NCBI GenBank assembly: GCA_003712165.1
Contig: RHLH01000001.1
Location: forward strand, 372,001-436,000
DNA: 64,000 bases
Direction of reading: 5' to 3'
DNA from: Phycisphaera sp.
Lineage (GTDB): Bacteria > Planctomycetota > Phycisphaerae > Phycisphaerales > UBA1924
The stretch's first letter is position 1, and each line of letters starts with the position of its first letter. Positions 44,746-54,194 of the stretch are shown here, in pieces. The translations under genes were made by a program, and so were the position numbers. Under the pieces are notes generated by a model that had not been told where the DNA came from, did not search any database, and saw nothing but the letters and a program-made list of their open reading frames with translations.

Positions 44746-45504
44746 ATGCACCGCATCTTTTACCAGTTCGAGGGGGCAACACCAGCCCCGGGCGATGAAG
44801 TCCGCATAATTGGTGAAGAAGCCCGCCACGCCCTCCGAGTTAAAAGGCTCGAAACCGGGCATAGGCTCGAGGTTATCGATGGTTCCGGCACACTCGCACA
44901 CGCCTCTGTCCTCGGCTCAGAAAAACTCGGCAAGCGCGACGGCTGGGCACTCCTTCTCACGGTCGAAAGCGTCTTAGAAGCCCCCCGGGACATCCCGCAC
45001 ATCGATGTCAGATCTGCGGTGCCCAAGGGTCCGAGGCTCGAGTCGATGGTGGACGCCCTCAGCCAGGTCGGTGCCGCGACGTGGGGGCCTCTGATCTCAG
45101 AGCGAGCCGTCGTCGATCCGCGCGAGGGCAAGCTCTCACGACTCGAACGGGTTGTCGAGGAATCGGCGAAGCAGTGCGGCCGCGCCTGGCTCATGGAGAT
45201 CGCGCCCCGCACGTTTATCGATGATCTGCAGGGCCTGGGCGAGCATCTTGTCGTCGCCGACGCCTCGGGCGAGCCCTACAAACCTACCGGCAGCAACTTC
45301 ATCACTCTCGCGGTCGGGCCGGAGGGCGGCTGGTCGCAGAGCGAGCTGGACAAGCTGCGACAAAGCGGAGCTCGTGTGTGCGCGTTCGGGACGCACGTGA
45401 TGCGCATCGAGACCGCAGTGGTCTCCGCGTGCGCGATTATGCTCGACGCCGAGCAGCGAGACCGGGTGGTTCCTGGTACACCCGGTCGGGAGGACACACC
45501 ATGA
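44746..45504 (+). CDS. rsmE: 16S rRNA m3U1498 methyltransferase
   Basis: RsmE methylates N3 of U1498 in the 30S decoding region. The 252-residue SPOUT-fold protein has an N-terminal PUA-like domain (HRIFYQFEG, GEEARHALRVKRLETGHRLEVIDGSG) and the C-terminal AdoMet knot with ITLAVGPEGGWSQSELD and GTHVMRIETAVVSACAI. The start lies 101 bases from the divergent acidic-protein gene. The stop overlaps the next start by ATGA, so it is coupled to the squalene-oxidase-repeat gene, with which it has no obvious functional link. Confidence 0.93.
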   Translation: MHRIFYQFEGATPAPGDEVRIIGEEARHALRVKRLETGHRLEVIDGSGTLAHASVLGSEKLGKRDGWALLLTVESVLEAPRDIPHIDVRSAVPKGPRLESMVDALSQVGAATWGPLISERAVVDPREGKLSRLERVVEESAKQCGRAWLMEIAPRTFIDDLQGLGEHLVVADASGEPYKPTGSNFITLAVGPEGGWSQSELDKLRQSGARVCAFGTHVMRIETAVVSACAIMLDAEQRDRVVPGTPGREDTP

Positions 45505-46703
45505 AACGGATTCTGTCAGCAGCGCTCGCTTCTGTTCTGTGCTTCGGCGCTTCGGCGCAAGAATCGCTCGACGATCGCGCCGAGCGGGTCGCGGAAAGGG
45601 CGATCGAGTTCTTGCGCACCCAGCAGCACGAATCAGGCGGCTGGGCCGTGCGCGACGAGGGACCAAACTTCCCCGCGATCACAGGGCTCGTCATCACGGG
45701 CATGCTGCTAGATCCTGAGATCAACTCGGGCGACGAGCACGTCGCGGCGGGCCTCGGTTACATCCTGAGCCACCGCCAGGACGACGGCGGGATCTACGAC
45801 CGGGTGCTCGCCAGCTACAACACCGCGATCTGCCTGTCCGCGCTCGCGCTGGCGCGAGAGGAGCTGCCCGAAGCGGAAGAGAGCGTCGAGCCAGCTATCG
45901 CGTTTCTGCGCGAATTGCAGTGGGGCGGGAGCGCCAGCCCCCCCGCGGCGCTGCAGGTCGAAGTGCAGCCCGTCGCGCGTGAGCACCCGTTCTTCGGCGG
46001 CGTTGGGTACGGCAGTAACAGCAGGCCCGACAACTCGAACCTCAACTTCTGGCTTCAGGCTCTGCAGGACGCGGGCGTCCCGGGCGATGACCCCGCGGTG
46101 CAGCGAGCGCTCGTATTCCTCGAACGCACACAGATGAACGAGGCAACCAATCCGATGCCCTACGCCGACGGGTCATCGCAGGGCGGGTTCATCTACGCGA
46201 CCAGCCCCTCATCCGACGAGAACGAACTCGGGATCGGTGAGTCAAAGGCAGGCACTATCACCGAGACGACGACCTCGGGCGACGAGGTCAGCAGGCTCCG
46301 TGCGTACGGCTCGATGACCTACGCGGGGTTCAAGAGCTACGCCTTCGCGCAGCTTGAGCGCTCAGATCCGCGAGTGATCGCAGCCAGAAAATGGATCGCC
46401 CAGAACTACACGCTCGAAGAGAACCCAGGCATCGGCACCGAGGGGTACTACTACTTCATTCTCGTCTTCGGTCGTGCGATGAACGAGTGGGGCGAAAAAT
46501 ACATCGATGTGCAGATCGAGGACATGATGCTCAGACGCGACTGGGCCGAGGATCTCGTGACACAGCTCGAATCCCTCCAGCAGCCCGACGGGTCGTTCAA
46601 GATCGTTGACGACCGCTGGATGGAGGCGGACCCCATCCTCGTGACGTCGTACAGCCTGATCTCCCTCCAGAACGCGCGCGAGGCACTACGATCGAGGCAA
46701 TAA
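45501..46703 (+). CDS. Exported squalene-oxidase/prenyltransferase-repeat protein
   Basis: A 400-residue exported protein, second of its kind in the window. The ATG at 45501 has GGAGGA 6 bases upstream and overlaps the rsmE stop. A signal peptide (cleavage near GASAQ) precedes alpha-toroid repeats with QQHESGGWAVRD, RQDDGGIYDR, NLNFWLQAL and QQPDGSFKIVDD. There is no cyclase DXDD motif and no Zn site of protein prenyltransferases. Family members are frequent in planctomycetes; the reaction, if any, is unknown. Compare the one at 17850-18887, which shares architecture but little sequence. Confidence 0.75.
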   Translation: MKRILSAALASVLCFGASAQESLDDRAERVAERAIEFLRTQQHESGGWAVRDEGPNFPAITGLVITGMLLDPEINSGDEHVAAGLGYILSHRQDDGGIYDRVLASYNTAICLSALALAREELPEAEESVEPAIAFLRELQWGGSASPPAALQVEVQPVAREHPFFGGVGYGSNSRPDNSNLNFWLQALQDAGVPGDDPAVQRALVFLERTQMNEATNPMPYADGSSQGGFIYATSPSSDENELGIGESKAGTITETTTSGDEVSRLRAYGSMTYAGFKSYAFAQLERSDPRVIAARKWIAQNYTLEENPGIGTEGYYYFILVFGRAMNEWGEKYIDVQIEDMMLRRDWAEDLVTQLESLQQPDGSFKIVDDRWMEADPILVTSYSLISLQNAREALRSRQ

Positions 46704-46744
46704 CCTCCCCTAACTGCCTTTCCGATCAGCAAGGAGCATCCATT

Positions 46745-48292
46745 TTGAGTCAGCACCCCGACCACTACATTAAACTCTCCGAACTCGCGCGCAAGGCGTC
46801 GCACCTCAAGTCCGTCGCGGCTCTGCTCGGCTGGGACCAGGAGACCTACATGCCCCCAGGCGGCGCCAACGCGCGAGCCGAGCAGGTCGCACTGATGGCC
46901 GGTCTCCAGCACAAAATGCTGACCGACAAGAAGCTGGGTGATCTCATCGGCGCGTGCGCCGCCGACGCATCGCTCTCAGAGGGCGGTACTCCCGAGGCCG
47001 TGAACATCCGCGAGATGCGCAAGGACTTCGACAAGCGCACCAAGCTCCCGGGCGAACTCGTTTCGGCGCTCGCAGAGGCGACCAGCCGCGCGCAGCACGC
47101 GTGGAAGGAAGCCCGCCAGAACGGAGACTTCGGCGCGTTCAAGCCCTGGCTCGACAAGGTGCTCACACTGACCCGCGAGAAAGCGCAGTGCCTCTCAGAC
47201 AGCAAGGGCGAGCTCTACGACGCGCTCATCGACGACTACGAGCCCGACGCGAAGGCGAGCGAGATCGAGGCGATCTTCACGCCGCTCAAAGATCAGATCT
47301 CGAATCTCGTCCTCGACATCAAAGAGAACGGCAAAGCGCCAAACCGTGAAGTTCTCAGTCGACCGATCAAGCCTGTGAAGCAGGAGGCGTTCGGCAAATT
47401 CGTCGCCGAAGCGTGCGGGTTCGATTTCTCAAGAGGCAGGCTCGACATCACGACGCACCCGTTCTGTGAGGGCGTCGGACCGGGCGACACGCGCATGACC
47501 ACGCGCTACCGCGAGGCGAGTTGGACCGACTCTCTCTTCGGCATCATGCACGAGATGGGTCACGGCCTCTACGAACAGGGGCTCCCGCTCGGCGAGCCGC
47601 ACGGCCAGGGTGGTCTGCCCGATCAGACCGGTCTCCCCTGCGGTGAGGCGGTCAGCCTCGGCATACACGAGAGCCAGAGCCGGCTCTGGGAGAACGCGGT
47701 CGGATGCAGCCTGCCTTTCTGGAAGTGGGCGCTGCCCCACGCGAAAGAACACCTCGGGTCTGTCATCGAGGACCAGACTCCCGAGTCGATGGTCAGCGCG
47801 ATCACGACCGCCGAGCCCTCGCTCATCCGTGTCGAGGCCGACGAGGGCACGTACAACCTGCACATTATGATCCGCTTCGAACTCGAACGCGCGCTGCTCG
47901 CGGGCGATCTGGACACCGCCGATCTCCCAGCCGCGTGGAATGACGCGTACAAGACCTACCTGGGCCTCGACGTCCCGAGCGACAAAGAAGGCGTCCTCCA
48001 GGACGTGCACTGGTCGTTCGGTCTGATCGGATACTTCCCGACGTACACGCTCGGCAACCTGTACGCCGCGCAGTTCTGGGCGAAGGTCCACGAGGAGAAC
48101 CCAAGCCTCGACGACCAGATCGCCTCGGGCGAGTTTGCGCCTCTGCTCACGTGGTTCCGCGAGCGTATCCACCAGCACGGCAGGCGCTACACACCCGCGC
48201 AACTCTGCGAGAAGGCAACGGGCAAGCCGCTCAGCGCTGAACCGCTCGTGAAATACCTCAAGGACAAGCTCTACCCCGTGTACGGCATGTGA
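46745..48292 (+). CDS. M32-family carboxypeptidase (Taq type)
   Basis: A 515-residue cytosolic metallocarboxypeptidase that trims C-terminal residues from peptides. The TTG at 46745 has AAGGAG 8 bases upstream. The zinc site HEMGH is at 269-273; ITTHPFCEGVGPGDTRMTTRY and GIHESQSRLWEN (third ligand Glu) are family blocks, as are LLGWDQETYMPPGG near the start and the GYFPTYTLGNLYAAQ end motif. Length is normal for M32. Its stop is directly adjacent to the stop of the convergent aminotransferase gene. Confidence 0.93.
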   Translation: MSQHPDHYIKLSELARKASHLKSVAALLGWDQETYMPPGGANARAEQVALMAGLQHKMLTDKKLGDLIGACAADASLSEGGTPEAVNIREMRKDFDKRTKLPGELVSALAEATSRAQHAWKEARQNGDFGAFKPWLDKVLTLTREKAQCLSDSKGELYDALIDDYEPDAKASEIEAIFTPLKDQISNLVLDIKENGKAPNREVLSRPIKPVKQEAFGKFVAEACGFDFSRGRLDITTHPFCEGVGPGDTRMTTRYREASWTDSLFGIMHEMGHGLYEQGLPLGEPHGQGGLPDQTGLPCGEAVSLGIHESQSRLWENAVGCSLPFWKWALPHAKEHLGSVIEDQTPESMVSAITTAEPSLIRVEADEGTYNLHIMIRFELERALLAGDLDTADLPAAWNDAYKTYLGLDVPSDKEGVLQDVHWSFGLIGYFPTYTLGNLYAAQFWAKVHEENPSLDDQIASGEFAPLLTWFRERIHQHGRRYTPAQLCEKATGKPLSAEPLVKYLKDKLYPVYGM

Positions 48293-49591
48293 TCAGAGCT
48301 TCGACTCTCGGTCGAGCTCTTCAATCAACGCATCAGCTAGATACTCGTACTGCTCGATGGTGTTGTAGACCTGTGCGCTCAGTCGGATGTACCGCCTGCC
48401 GTCGAAGGGCTTGCCGAGGTACGCGCTCGGGACCCAGACCGGGACCTGCACGTCGTGCCGCTCCACGAGGGCGTCTTGCAGCGCGTTCGAGTAGAGCGTG
48501 GGTCTGTTTGCAACCGCGTCCAGCCTGCTCGCGGGAACATCGGGCAGTGGAACGGTCGCCAGCGGCCCGATGACCTCGTCCGTCGTGGGGACATGCGTGC
48601 CGAGCTTGTTGACCAGCGCATCTCTGCCGGCCAGCACGAGATCGTGGTTGTGTGCCGTGATCTCCTTCCAACTCCGCTGGGCTGCAAGAGGGACAAGTTC
48701 CACGGCATCTGCAATCGCGAGCCTCGCGGTCGGGTCGTTGGTCCCGATGTAGTCAAACTCGAGATTGAACTTGCTGCGCCGCTTCGTGCCCTCAGGAGCG
48801 TTGGCAAAGTTCGAGAGCGCCAGAGGCCTGAATCCCTGCTGGTGCTCGGCGCGCACATGGAGCAGCGCCGAGCCCTTGGGCGAGCAGAGCCACTTGTGAC
48901 AGTTGGATGTGAGGAACGACGCGCCCAGATCATCGACATCGAGGTCGATCGCGCCGGGCCCGTGCGCGGCATCGAGGAGCGTCGGGATCCCACGCTCGCG
49001 CAGCTTTGCGCAGATGCGCTTGGCAGGCATGACCAGACCCGTCGGGCTCGTGATGAGACTGAACATGCAAAGACGCGTACGCTCGGTGACGGCGTCCATG
49101 ATGATCTCGTAGAGCAGATCGCTCGTTACGGGTTCGCCGCTGTCAAGCCAGGGCATCGCGGGGCTGATGACCGTTGCGCCAACCCGCTCGGCGGCGCGGC
49201 GGACGATGTTCTGGCACGCCGGGTACTCGTGCTCGTTGATCAGGATCTCATCGCCCGGCCCAAGAGGCCTGCCGCCCTCGAGCCCGATGCCCGCTAGCGC
49301 GTTATCCAGCACGGTCGCCACGCACTGCGTTGCGTTGGGCAGGAACACGTAGTCTTCGGGCCGTCCGCCGATGACCCGCGTGATCGCGTTTCGGCTCCGA
49401 TCCGTCAGATCGAAGAGATCCTGGCAGAAGAACCGGACGGGTTCGCGCTCGATCCTGTCGCGCATTGCCTGCTGCGCCTCGATCACAGAAGCCGGGCACG
49501 CGCCGAAAGAGCCATGGTTCAGGAAAACGATATCCGGATCGAGCCTCCAGTTCGAGGCGACCGGTGACGGCATTGGTCTGGTGGTGTTCAC
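48293..49591 (-). CDS. Class V PLP-dependent aminotransferase-like protein (isopenicillin-N-epimerase type)
   Basis: A 432-residue PLP enzyme. NHGSFGACPASVIEAQQ at the start, LLDAAHGPGAIDLDVDDLG (PLP-binding Asp) and FLTSNCHKWLCSPKGSALL (Schiff-base Lys) are the signature of the isopenicillin N epimerase-like subgroup of class V. Members include epimerases, cysteine desulfurase-like lyases and hercynylcysteine sulfoxide lyases; which reaction applies cannot be told. The C-terminal VWVPSAYLGKPFDGRRYIRLSAQVYN is also typical. The gene is convergent with the M32 gene, sharing no bases. Confidence 0.85.
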   Translation of the reverse strand: MNTTRPMPSPVASNWRLDPDIVFLNHGSFGACPASVIEAQQAMRDRIEREPVRFFCQDLFDLTDRSRNAITRVIGGRPEDYVFLPNATQCVATVLDNALAGIGLEGGRPLGPGDEILINEHEYPACQNIVRRAAERVGATVISPAMPWLDSGEPVTSDLLYEIIMDAVTERTRLCMFSLITSPTGLVMPAKRICAKLRERGIPTLLDAAHGPGAIDLDVDDLGASFLTSNCHKWLCSPKGSALLHVRAEHQQGFRPLALSNFANAPEGTKRRSKFNLEFDYIGTNDPTARLAIADAVELVPLAAQRSWKEITAHNHDLVLAGRDALVNKLGTHVPTTDEVIGPLATVPLPDVPASRLDAVANRPTLYSNALQDALVERHDVQVPVWVPSAYLGKPFDGRRYIRLSAQVYNTIEQYEYLADALIEELDRESKL

Positions 49592-49638
49592 GCGTCAAGC
49601 GTATCAGCACCGAGCGGGCGAACGAATGAGCAACCGGA

Positions 49639-49992
49639 TCAGGCCAGCACGTCGAGCTTGGAGCCCGCGCCGAGCGTCGCCGCCGCGTTCTGGTCGGATG
49701 GGTTCGTGTAAAACCTCATCGCGGCGTTGCCCTGAACGGTCGGGGCGCTCTGTGACGGTGCATCGGTCTTCGCTGCGGGTGCGACGACGCGGGCAGCGAT
49801 CAGCCGCTCGACGCTGTCAGCGGCGACGGCTTTCTGCACCTGCTGCGACTTTGAAACACTCGAGAACTCGGCGGTGTCTGCGCGGTCCGCGATGCGGAGC
49901 CTCGCCGATGGGTCGATCAGCTTCGGTGTGCGCGCCGGCGCAGTGTTCTGCGTCGTCGGCTGCGTGTGCTGTGTGAAGCTGACCCGGTCCAT
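49639..49992 (-). CDS. Small hypothetical protein
   Basis: About 117 residues from ATG 49992, which has GGAGG 4 bases upstream; an ATG at 50031 lacks one. The product is Ala/Thr/Gln-rich with a central helix (QQVQKAVAADSVERLIAARVV) and a tail with RFYTNPSDQNAAATLG. No signal peptide or membrane helix is present. The pattern resembles small secreted-substrate or flagellar-associated proteins, but I do not recognise the family. It lies upstream of the aminotransferase gene on the same strand, 47 bases away, and downstream of the EF-G2 terminator. Confidence 0.6.
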   Translation of the reverse strand: MDRVSFTQHTQPTTQNTAPARTPKLIDPSARLRIADRADTAEFSSVSKSQQVQKAVAADSVERLIAARVVAPAAKTDAPSQSAPTVQGNAAMRFYTNPSDQNAAATLGAGSKLDVLA

Positions 49993-50101
49993 CAATCCTC
50001 CGAGAACTAGTTTACCCGGTCCGTTGGTCATCGGATGGATGGCATGAGTCGCGCCAACGTCCGTTTCGGTTTATCGCCGATGAGATCGGTGTTCTAGCGC
50101 A

Positions 50102-50134
50102 CAAGAAAGGCCCCGCCCAAAGATGGACGAGGCC
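50102..50134 (-). terminator. Intrinsic terminator after EF-G2
   Basis: On the minus strand GGCCTCG and CGGGGCC form a 7-bp stem (one T-G pair) around a 12-base loop, followed by TTTCTTG. It lies 25 bases past the EF-G2 stop. Confidence 0.8.
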
Positions 50135-50159
50135 CGATGTGTGTACCAGAGGGTTCCGA

Positions 50160-52256
50160 TCAGTCGTCGTCGCCATGACCCTTGAACTGCGCAACGACCT
50201 CCGCCTGGATGTTGGGCGGCGTCTGCTCCGCGTGGCTGAAGTCCATCGTGTACGACCCAGACCCGGCGGTGATGCTCTTGAGCTGCGTCGAGTAGTTCTG
50301 CAGTTCAGCGAGCGGCGCCTGCGCCTTCACGATAACGGTATCCGCGCTGATCATCTCCGTGTCTTCGACTCGGCCCCGCTTCGTGGACAGGTCACCCGCG
50401 ATGTCGCCCATGTACGAGTTGGGGATCGTGACTTCCAGGTGCACGAACGGCTCGAGCAGGATGGGCTTGGCCTTCTGCACCGCGTCGATGAACGCGCGCT
50501 TGCCGGCTTTGATGAACGCGACCTCCTTCGAGTCCACCGCGTGGAACTTGCCGTCGTACACCTCGACCTTGACGCCCGTCATCGGGTAGCCCGCGACAGC
50601 GCCGTCGCGAAGTACTTCGCGGATGCCCTTCTCGATCGCGGGGAGGTACTGCTTGGGGATCGACCCGCCGACGGTCGCGTTGACAAACTCGAACGCCGGC
50701 TCGTCCGCCGCGGCGTCCTCGACATGAAGTGGCTCGACGCGGAGGTAGACCTCGCCAAACTCGCCCGAGCCGCCCGACTGTTTCTTGTGGCGGTGGTGCC
50801 CGTCTGCCTTGGCGCTGACAGATTCCTTGAATGCGATCTTGGGGATCGAGGTCTCGATTTCGACGCCGTACTGATCCTTGAGCTTCTCTTCGATGACTCT
50901 CAGGTGCAGTTCGCCCAGCCCACGCATGACCGTCTGGTTCGTTGCCGCGATGCGCTCGACGACGAGGCACGGATCCTCCTCCATGAGCTTGTGTGTCGCG
51001 GGCGCGAACTTCGACTCGTCCTTATGGTTCTTGAGCTCGACCGCGAGCCCGTACATGGGCTTTGGCAGGGGCAGCTTCTTGAGATGCACTTGGTCGGCAT
51101 CGTGATCGCCGTGGAGCACAGAGCCGAAATGGATGTCGTCGATCTTCGCGACGGCGCCGATGTCGCCAGGCCCGAGCGCATCGACCTCGATGTTCTCTTT
51201 GCCCAGCCGCTTGTACAGGTGCGCGATGCGCACCGGTTTCTTGTGCGCACCGATGTACACCTCGTCCTTGGGCCTGATCATGCCCTGGTGGACGCGGAAG
51301 ACACCGAGCTTGCCGATGTGCTTGTCGCTGGCAACCTTGAAGACGTGCGCGAGCAGGGGTTTGCCGGCGTCGGCTTCGTAGCCGTAATCGTTCTCGTTGC
51401 CCTCGTCGTCCTCGTTCACGAAGGGCCTCGGGTTGCCCTCGAGGGGGCTTGGCATGTAATCAACGATCACATGCATGAGGTCATCGATGCCAGAGCCCGA
51501 CTTGGCCGAGCAGAAGCAGATCGGAACCAGGTGGCCCTCTCTCATGCACTGCTCGAACGCGGCGTGGAGCTTCTTCGGATCGAGCTCGCCGCCCTCGAAG
51601 TACGTCTCGGTGAGCGATTCATCGACCTCGACGACCTGTTCCTGGATCTGCTGGTGGGCTTCCTCGACGGAACTGAAGACCGGGTCACCGTTCTCCGCGT
51701 GCTCGGCCTCGAACACGTTGATGACGTTCTCGCCGCCCGCGGTCGGCAGGTTGATCGGCAGGCACTCGGACCCGAAGGCGGCGCGGATGCGCTCGACGAG
51801 ACCCTCCAAGTCGAGGTTGTCCTCGTCGATCTTGTTGATCACGATCGCGCGCGGCAGGTTTCGTTCTTTGGCAACATTGAAAATGCGCCGCGTGACAGTC
51901 TCGATGCCCTTGCCCGCGTCGATAACGATCATCGCCGTCTCTACACCGGGCAGCGCCGCGATCGAGTGACCAAGAAAGTCAGCCAGGCCCGGCGTGTCGA
52001 GCAGGTTGACGGTAACCGACTTGTCCGACATGTGGCTCTTGGCGTCGAAGTGGACCATCGTCTGGCGCAGCGAGTGCTCGTGGTGGTGCTCTTCTTCGGA
52101 CCAGTCGCTGACTGTGTTCTTCTCTTCCACGGATCCCATCCGTTGGATGACGCCCGCTGAAAATAACAATCGCTCGGTAAGGGTGGTCTTCCCTGATCCA
52201 CCGTGTCCAACAAGAGCGATGTTGCGGATTTCAGCAGGCGTACGTTCAGTGGCCAT
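50160..52256 (-). CDS. fusA2: Elongation factor G-like GTPase, EF-G2 type
   Basis: A 698-residue five-domain translational GTPase. ATG 52256 has GGAGG 9 bases upstream. The G domain has GHGGSGKTTL (P-loop), LLDTPGLADF, and NKIDEDN, followed by domains II-V ending in NPNIQAE-type sequence. The P-loop GHGGSGKTT, in place of AHIDAGKTT of housekeeping EF-G, marks the second class of EF-G, whose members may be specialised for ribosome recycling or other non-translocation work. Another fusA is expected elsewhere in the genome. Monocistronic with its own terminator; divergent from gltX. Confidence 0.88.
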   Translation of the reverse strand: MATERTPAEIRNIALVGHGGSGKTTLTERLLFSAGVIQRMGSVEEKNTVSDWSEEEHHHEHSLRQTMVHFDAKSHMSDKSVTVNLLDTPGLADFLGHSIAALPGVETAMIVIDAGKGIETVTRRIFNVAKERNLPRAIVINKIDEDNLDLEGLVERIRAAFGSECLPINLPTAGGENVINVFEAEHAENGDPVFSSVEEAHQQIQEQVVEVDESLTETYFEGGELDPKKLHAAFEQCMREGHLVPICFCSAKSGSGIDDLMHVIVDYMPSPLEGNPRPFVNEDDEGNENDYGYEADAGKPLLAHVFKVASDKHIGKLGVFRVHQGMIRPKDEVYIGAHKKPVRIAHLYKRLGKENIEVDALGPGDIGAVAKIDDIHFGSVLHGDHDADQVHLKKLPLPKPMYGLAVELKNHKDESKFAPATHKLMEEDPCLVVERIAATNQTVMRGLGELHLRVIEEKLKDQYGVEIETSIPKIAFKESVSAKADGHHRHKKQSGGSGEFGEVYLRVEPLHVEDAAADEPAFEFVNATVGGSIPKQYLPAIEKGIREVLRDGAVAGYPMTGVKVEVYDGKFHAVDSKEVAFIKAGKRAFIDAVQKAKPILLEPFVHLEVTIPNSYMGDIAGDLSTKRGRVEDTEMISADTVIVKAQAPLAELQNYSTQLKSITAGSGSYTMDFSHAEQTPPNIQAEVVAQFKGHGDDD

Positions 52257-52535
52257 GGCAGCGGCCCTCCTTTCGAGGCAGCTCGCTGGCCTTCGTCCAT
52301 TGGCGCACGGGCGGGATGGGCGATGGTGGGGGCCGCGGGCGGCCAACACGTGTTGTGTATGGCGCGCCCTGCGCGACTAGGTCCGGCGTGTGATGCGGGC
52401 GCCCACCAAAGCACCCCGCCGAGGCCCGCCCGTAAGGCGCACCTGTCTGGAACCAAACCAGTATACATGATCTTCACGATCGCGCCGACGCTTCCGGAAC
52501 GAGATAAACACAATGCGAACCACCTATCCTCTGCC

Positions 52536-54194
52536 ATGACCACCCCGATCACGCGTTTTGCACCCTCGCCCACAGGACACCTCCACATCGGGGGCGCCAG
52601 AACCGCTTTGTTCTGCGCGGCTTACGCCAGGGGACAGTCGGGCAGATTTGTGCTCCGCATCGAGGACACCGACCAGAAACGCTCCAGCGAAGCTGCCGCT
52701 GCGGGCATCCTCGACGACCTCGCCTGGCTCGGGATCTGCTGGGACGATGGGCCAGAGGCTCAGGGCTGCGGCGGGGACGACCGCAGCGTCGGCCCGTACT
52801 ACCAATCCAAGCGACGAGACATCTACGACCGCTACTTCGACAAGCTCATCGAACTCGGACTCGCGTACCCGGCTTTCGACACGCCCGAAGAACTGGGCGA
52901 GATGCGCAAAGCTGCGGAGAAAGAGAAGAAAACCTTCATCTACCGCCAGAGCGCCGACTACGACCACGCCGCGGCTCTCAAGCGGGCAAAGTCGGAAGAG
53001 CACGTGCTGCGCTTCAAGATGCCCGCCGAGGCGGTGACCATCGAGGACGAAGTGCTGGGCAAGGTCGTGTTCCCGTACGAAGAGCTCGATGATCTCGTCA
53101 TCCGCAAGCGTGACGGCTTCCCGACGTACCACTTCGCGGTTGTCGTTGATGACCACGAAATGGGCGTGACGCACGTCGTCCGTGGGCAGGAGCACCTGAA
53201 CAACACACCGCGCCACGTCGCGCTGATGAAGGCGCTCGGTATCGAGAAGCCCAGCTTTGCGCACCTGCCCCTGATCTTCAATCCTGATGGCTCCAAGATG
53301 AGCAAACGCGACAAGGACAAAGCCGTCCGCGCCGCGGTGAAGGCAGCGGGCAACATCACGGAAACCGACGCGGGCGTGCCAGGCGACGAGTTCGCCCGCT
53401 GGCAGAAGGACAAGACTGTCCAACTTCCCCAGCAGAACCTGATCGGGCTTGCGGACAAACTCGACGTCGCGCTGCCCGAGATCGATGTCGAGGACTTTCG
53501 CAGGTCGGGCTACCTACCCGAGGCGATCGTGAACTACATCGCGCTGCTCGGCTGGAATCCCGGCCAGCGCGACAGCGAGGGCAACGAGATCGAGCGTTTC
53601 GACCGCGCATACCTCGATGAGAAGTTCGCGTTCGATCGCGTCGGCAAGAAAGCCAGCAAGTTCGACCGCGAGAAGCTCCGCGCGTTCAACTTCGACCACA
53701 TCAAAGCCATGGACCCGGGCGACTTCGTCGGTGCGTGGCGCACGTGGTGCGACAGGTATGACTCTGAACTGCTCGAAACGCTGGACAGAGACGCGATGTT
53801 CATGCTCGCGCCCGCGGTTCAGCAGCGGGCGGTCACGCTGAGCGAGGCGCGAGCACCGATCGGTTTCCTCTTCACCGAAACCGACGCGATCGAGTATGAC
53901 GAGAAGGCGGTCGCCAAGCACGTGAACAAGGGCGAGCCGTCTGGGCTTGAACTCCTCAAGTCCTTCGCGCCCGAGATCGTCGGCATCGATCCCTTCACGC
54001 CCGACGCGATCGAGGCTTCGCTCGCGTCGTACTGCGAATCGGGCGACATCAAGCTCGGCAAGCTCGCGCAGCCCATCCGCGTCGCGATGACGGGCAGCGC
54101 CGTCAGCCCGCCGCTCGGCGTCACGCTCGCGGCGCTCGGCAAGGACACCGTCCAGGCTCGCGTGGCGCGGTTGCTCGAATCACTCGACGCATGA
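52536..54194 (+). CDS. gltX: Glutamyl-tRNA synthetase with an insertion after the KMSKS loop
   Basis: GltX charges tRNA-Glu. The 552-residue product starts at ATG 52536 with TRFAPSPTGHLHIGGARTAL (HIGH motif) and has RIEDTDQKRS, VVRGQEHLNNTPRH and the KMSKS loop SKMSKRD at residues 253-259. The usual enzyme passes from that loop to GYLPEA within about 17 residues; here the gap is about 71, so some 54 residues are inserted. The C-terminal anticodon-binding domain then continues normally. The stop overlaps the next gene's start by ATGA. No ribosome binding site is visible before the start. Confidence 0.92.
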   Translation: MTTPITRFAPSPTGHLHIGGARTALFCAAYARGQSGRFVLRIEDTDQKRSSEAAAAGILDDLAWLGICWDDGPEAQGCGGDDRSVGPYYQSKRRDIYDRYFDKLIELGLAYPAFDTPEELGEMRKAAEKEKKTFIYRQSADYDHAAALKRAKSEEHVLRFKMPAEAVTIEDEVLGKVVFPYEELDDLVIRKRDGFPTYHFAVVVDDHEMGVTHVVRGQEHLNNTPRHVALMKALGIEKPSFAHLPLIFNPDGSKMSKRDKDKAVRAAVKAAGNITETDAGVPGDEFARWQKDKTVQLPQQNLIGLADKLDVALPEIDVEDFRRSGYLPEAIVNYIALLGWNPGQRDSEGNEIERFDRAYLDEKFAFDRVGKKASKFDREKLRAFNFDHIKAMDPGDFVGAWRTWCDRYDSELLETLDRDAMFMLAPAVQQRAVTLSEARAPIGFLFTETDAIEYDEKAVAKHVNKGEPSGLELLKSFAPEIVGIDPFTPDAIEASLASYCESGDIKLGKLAQPIRVAMTGSAVSPPLGVTLAALGKDTVQARVARLLESLDA

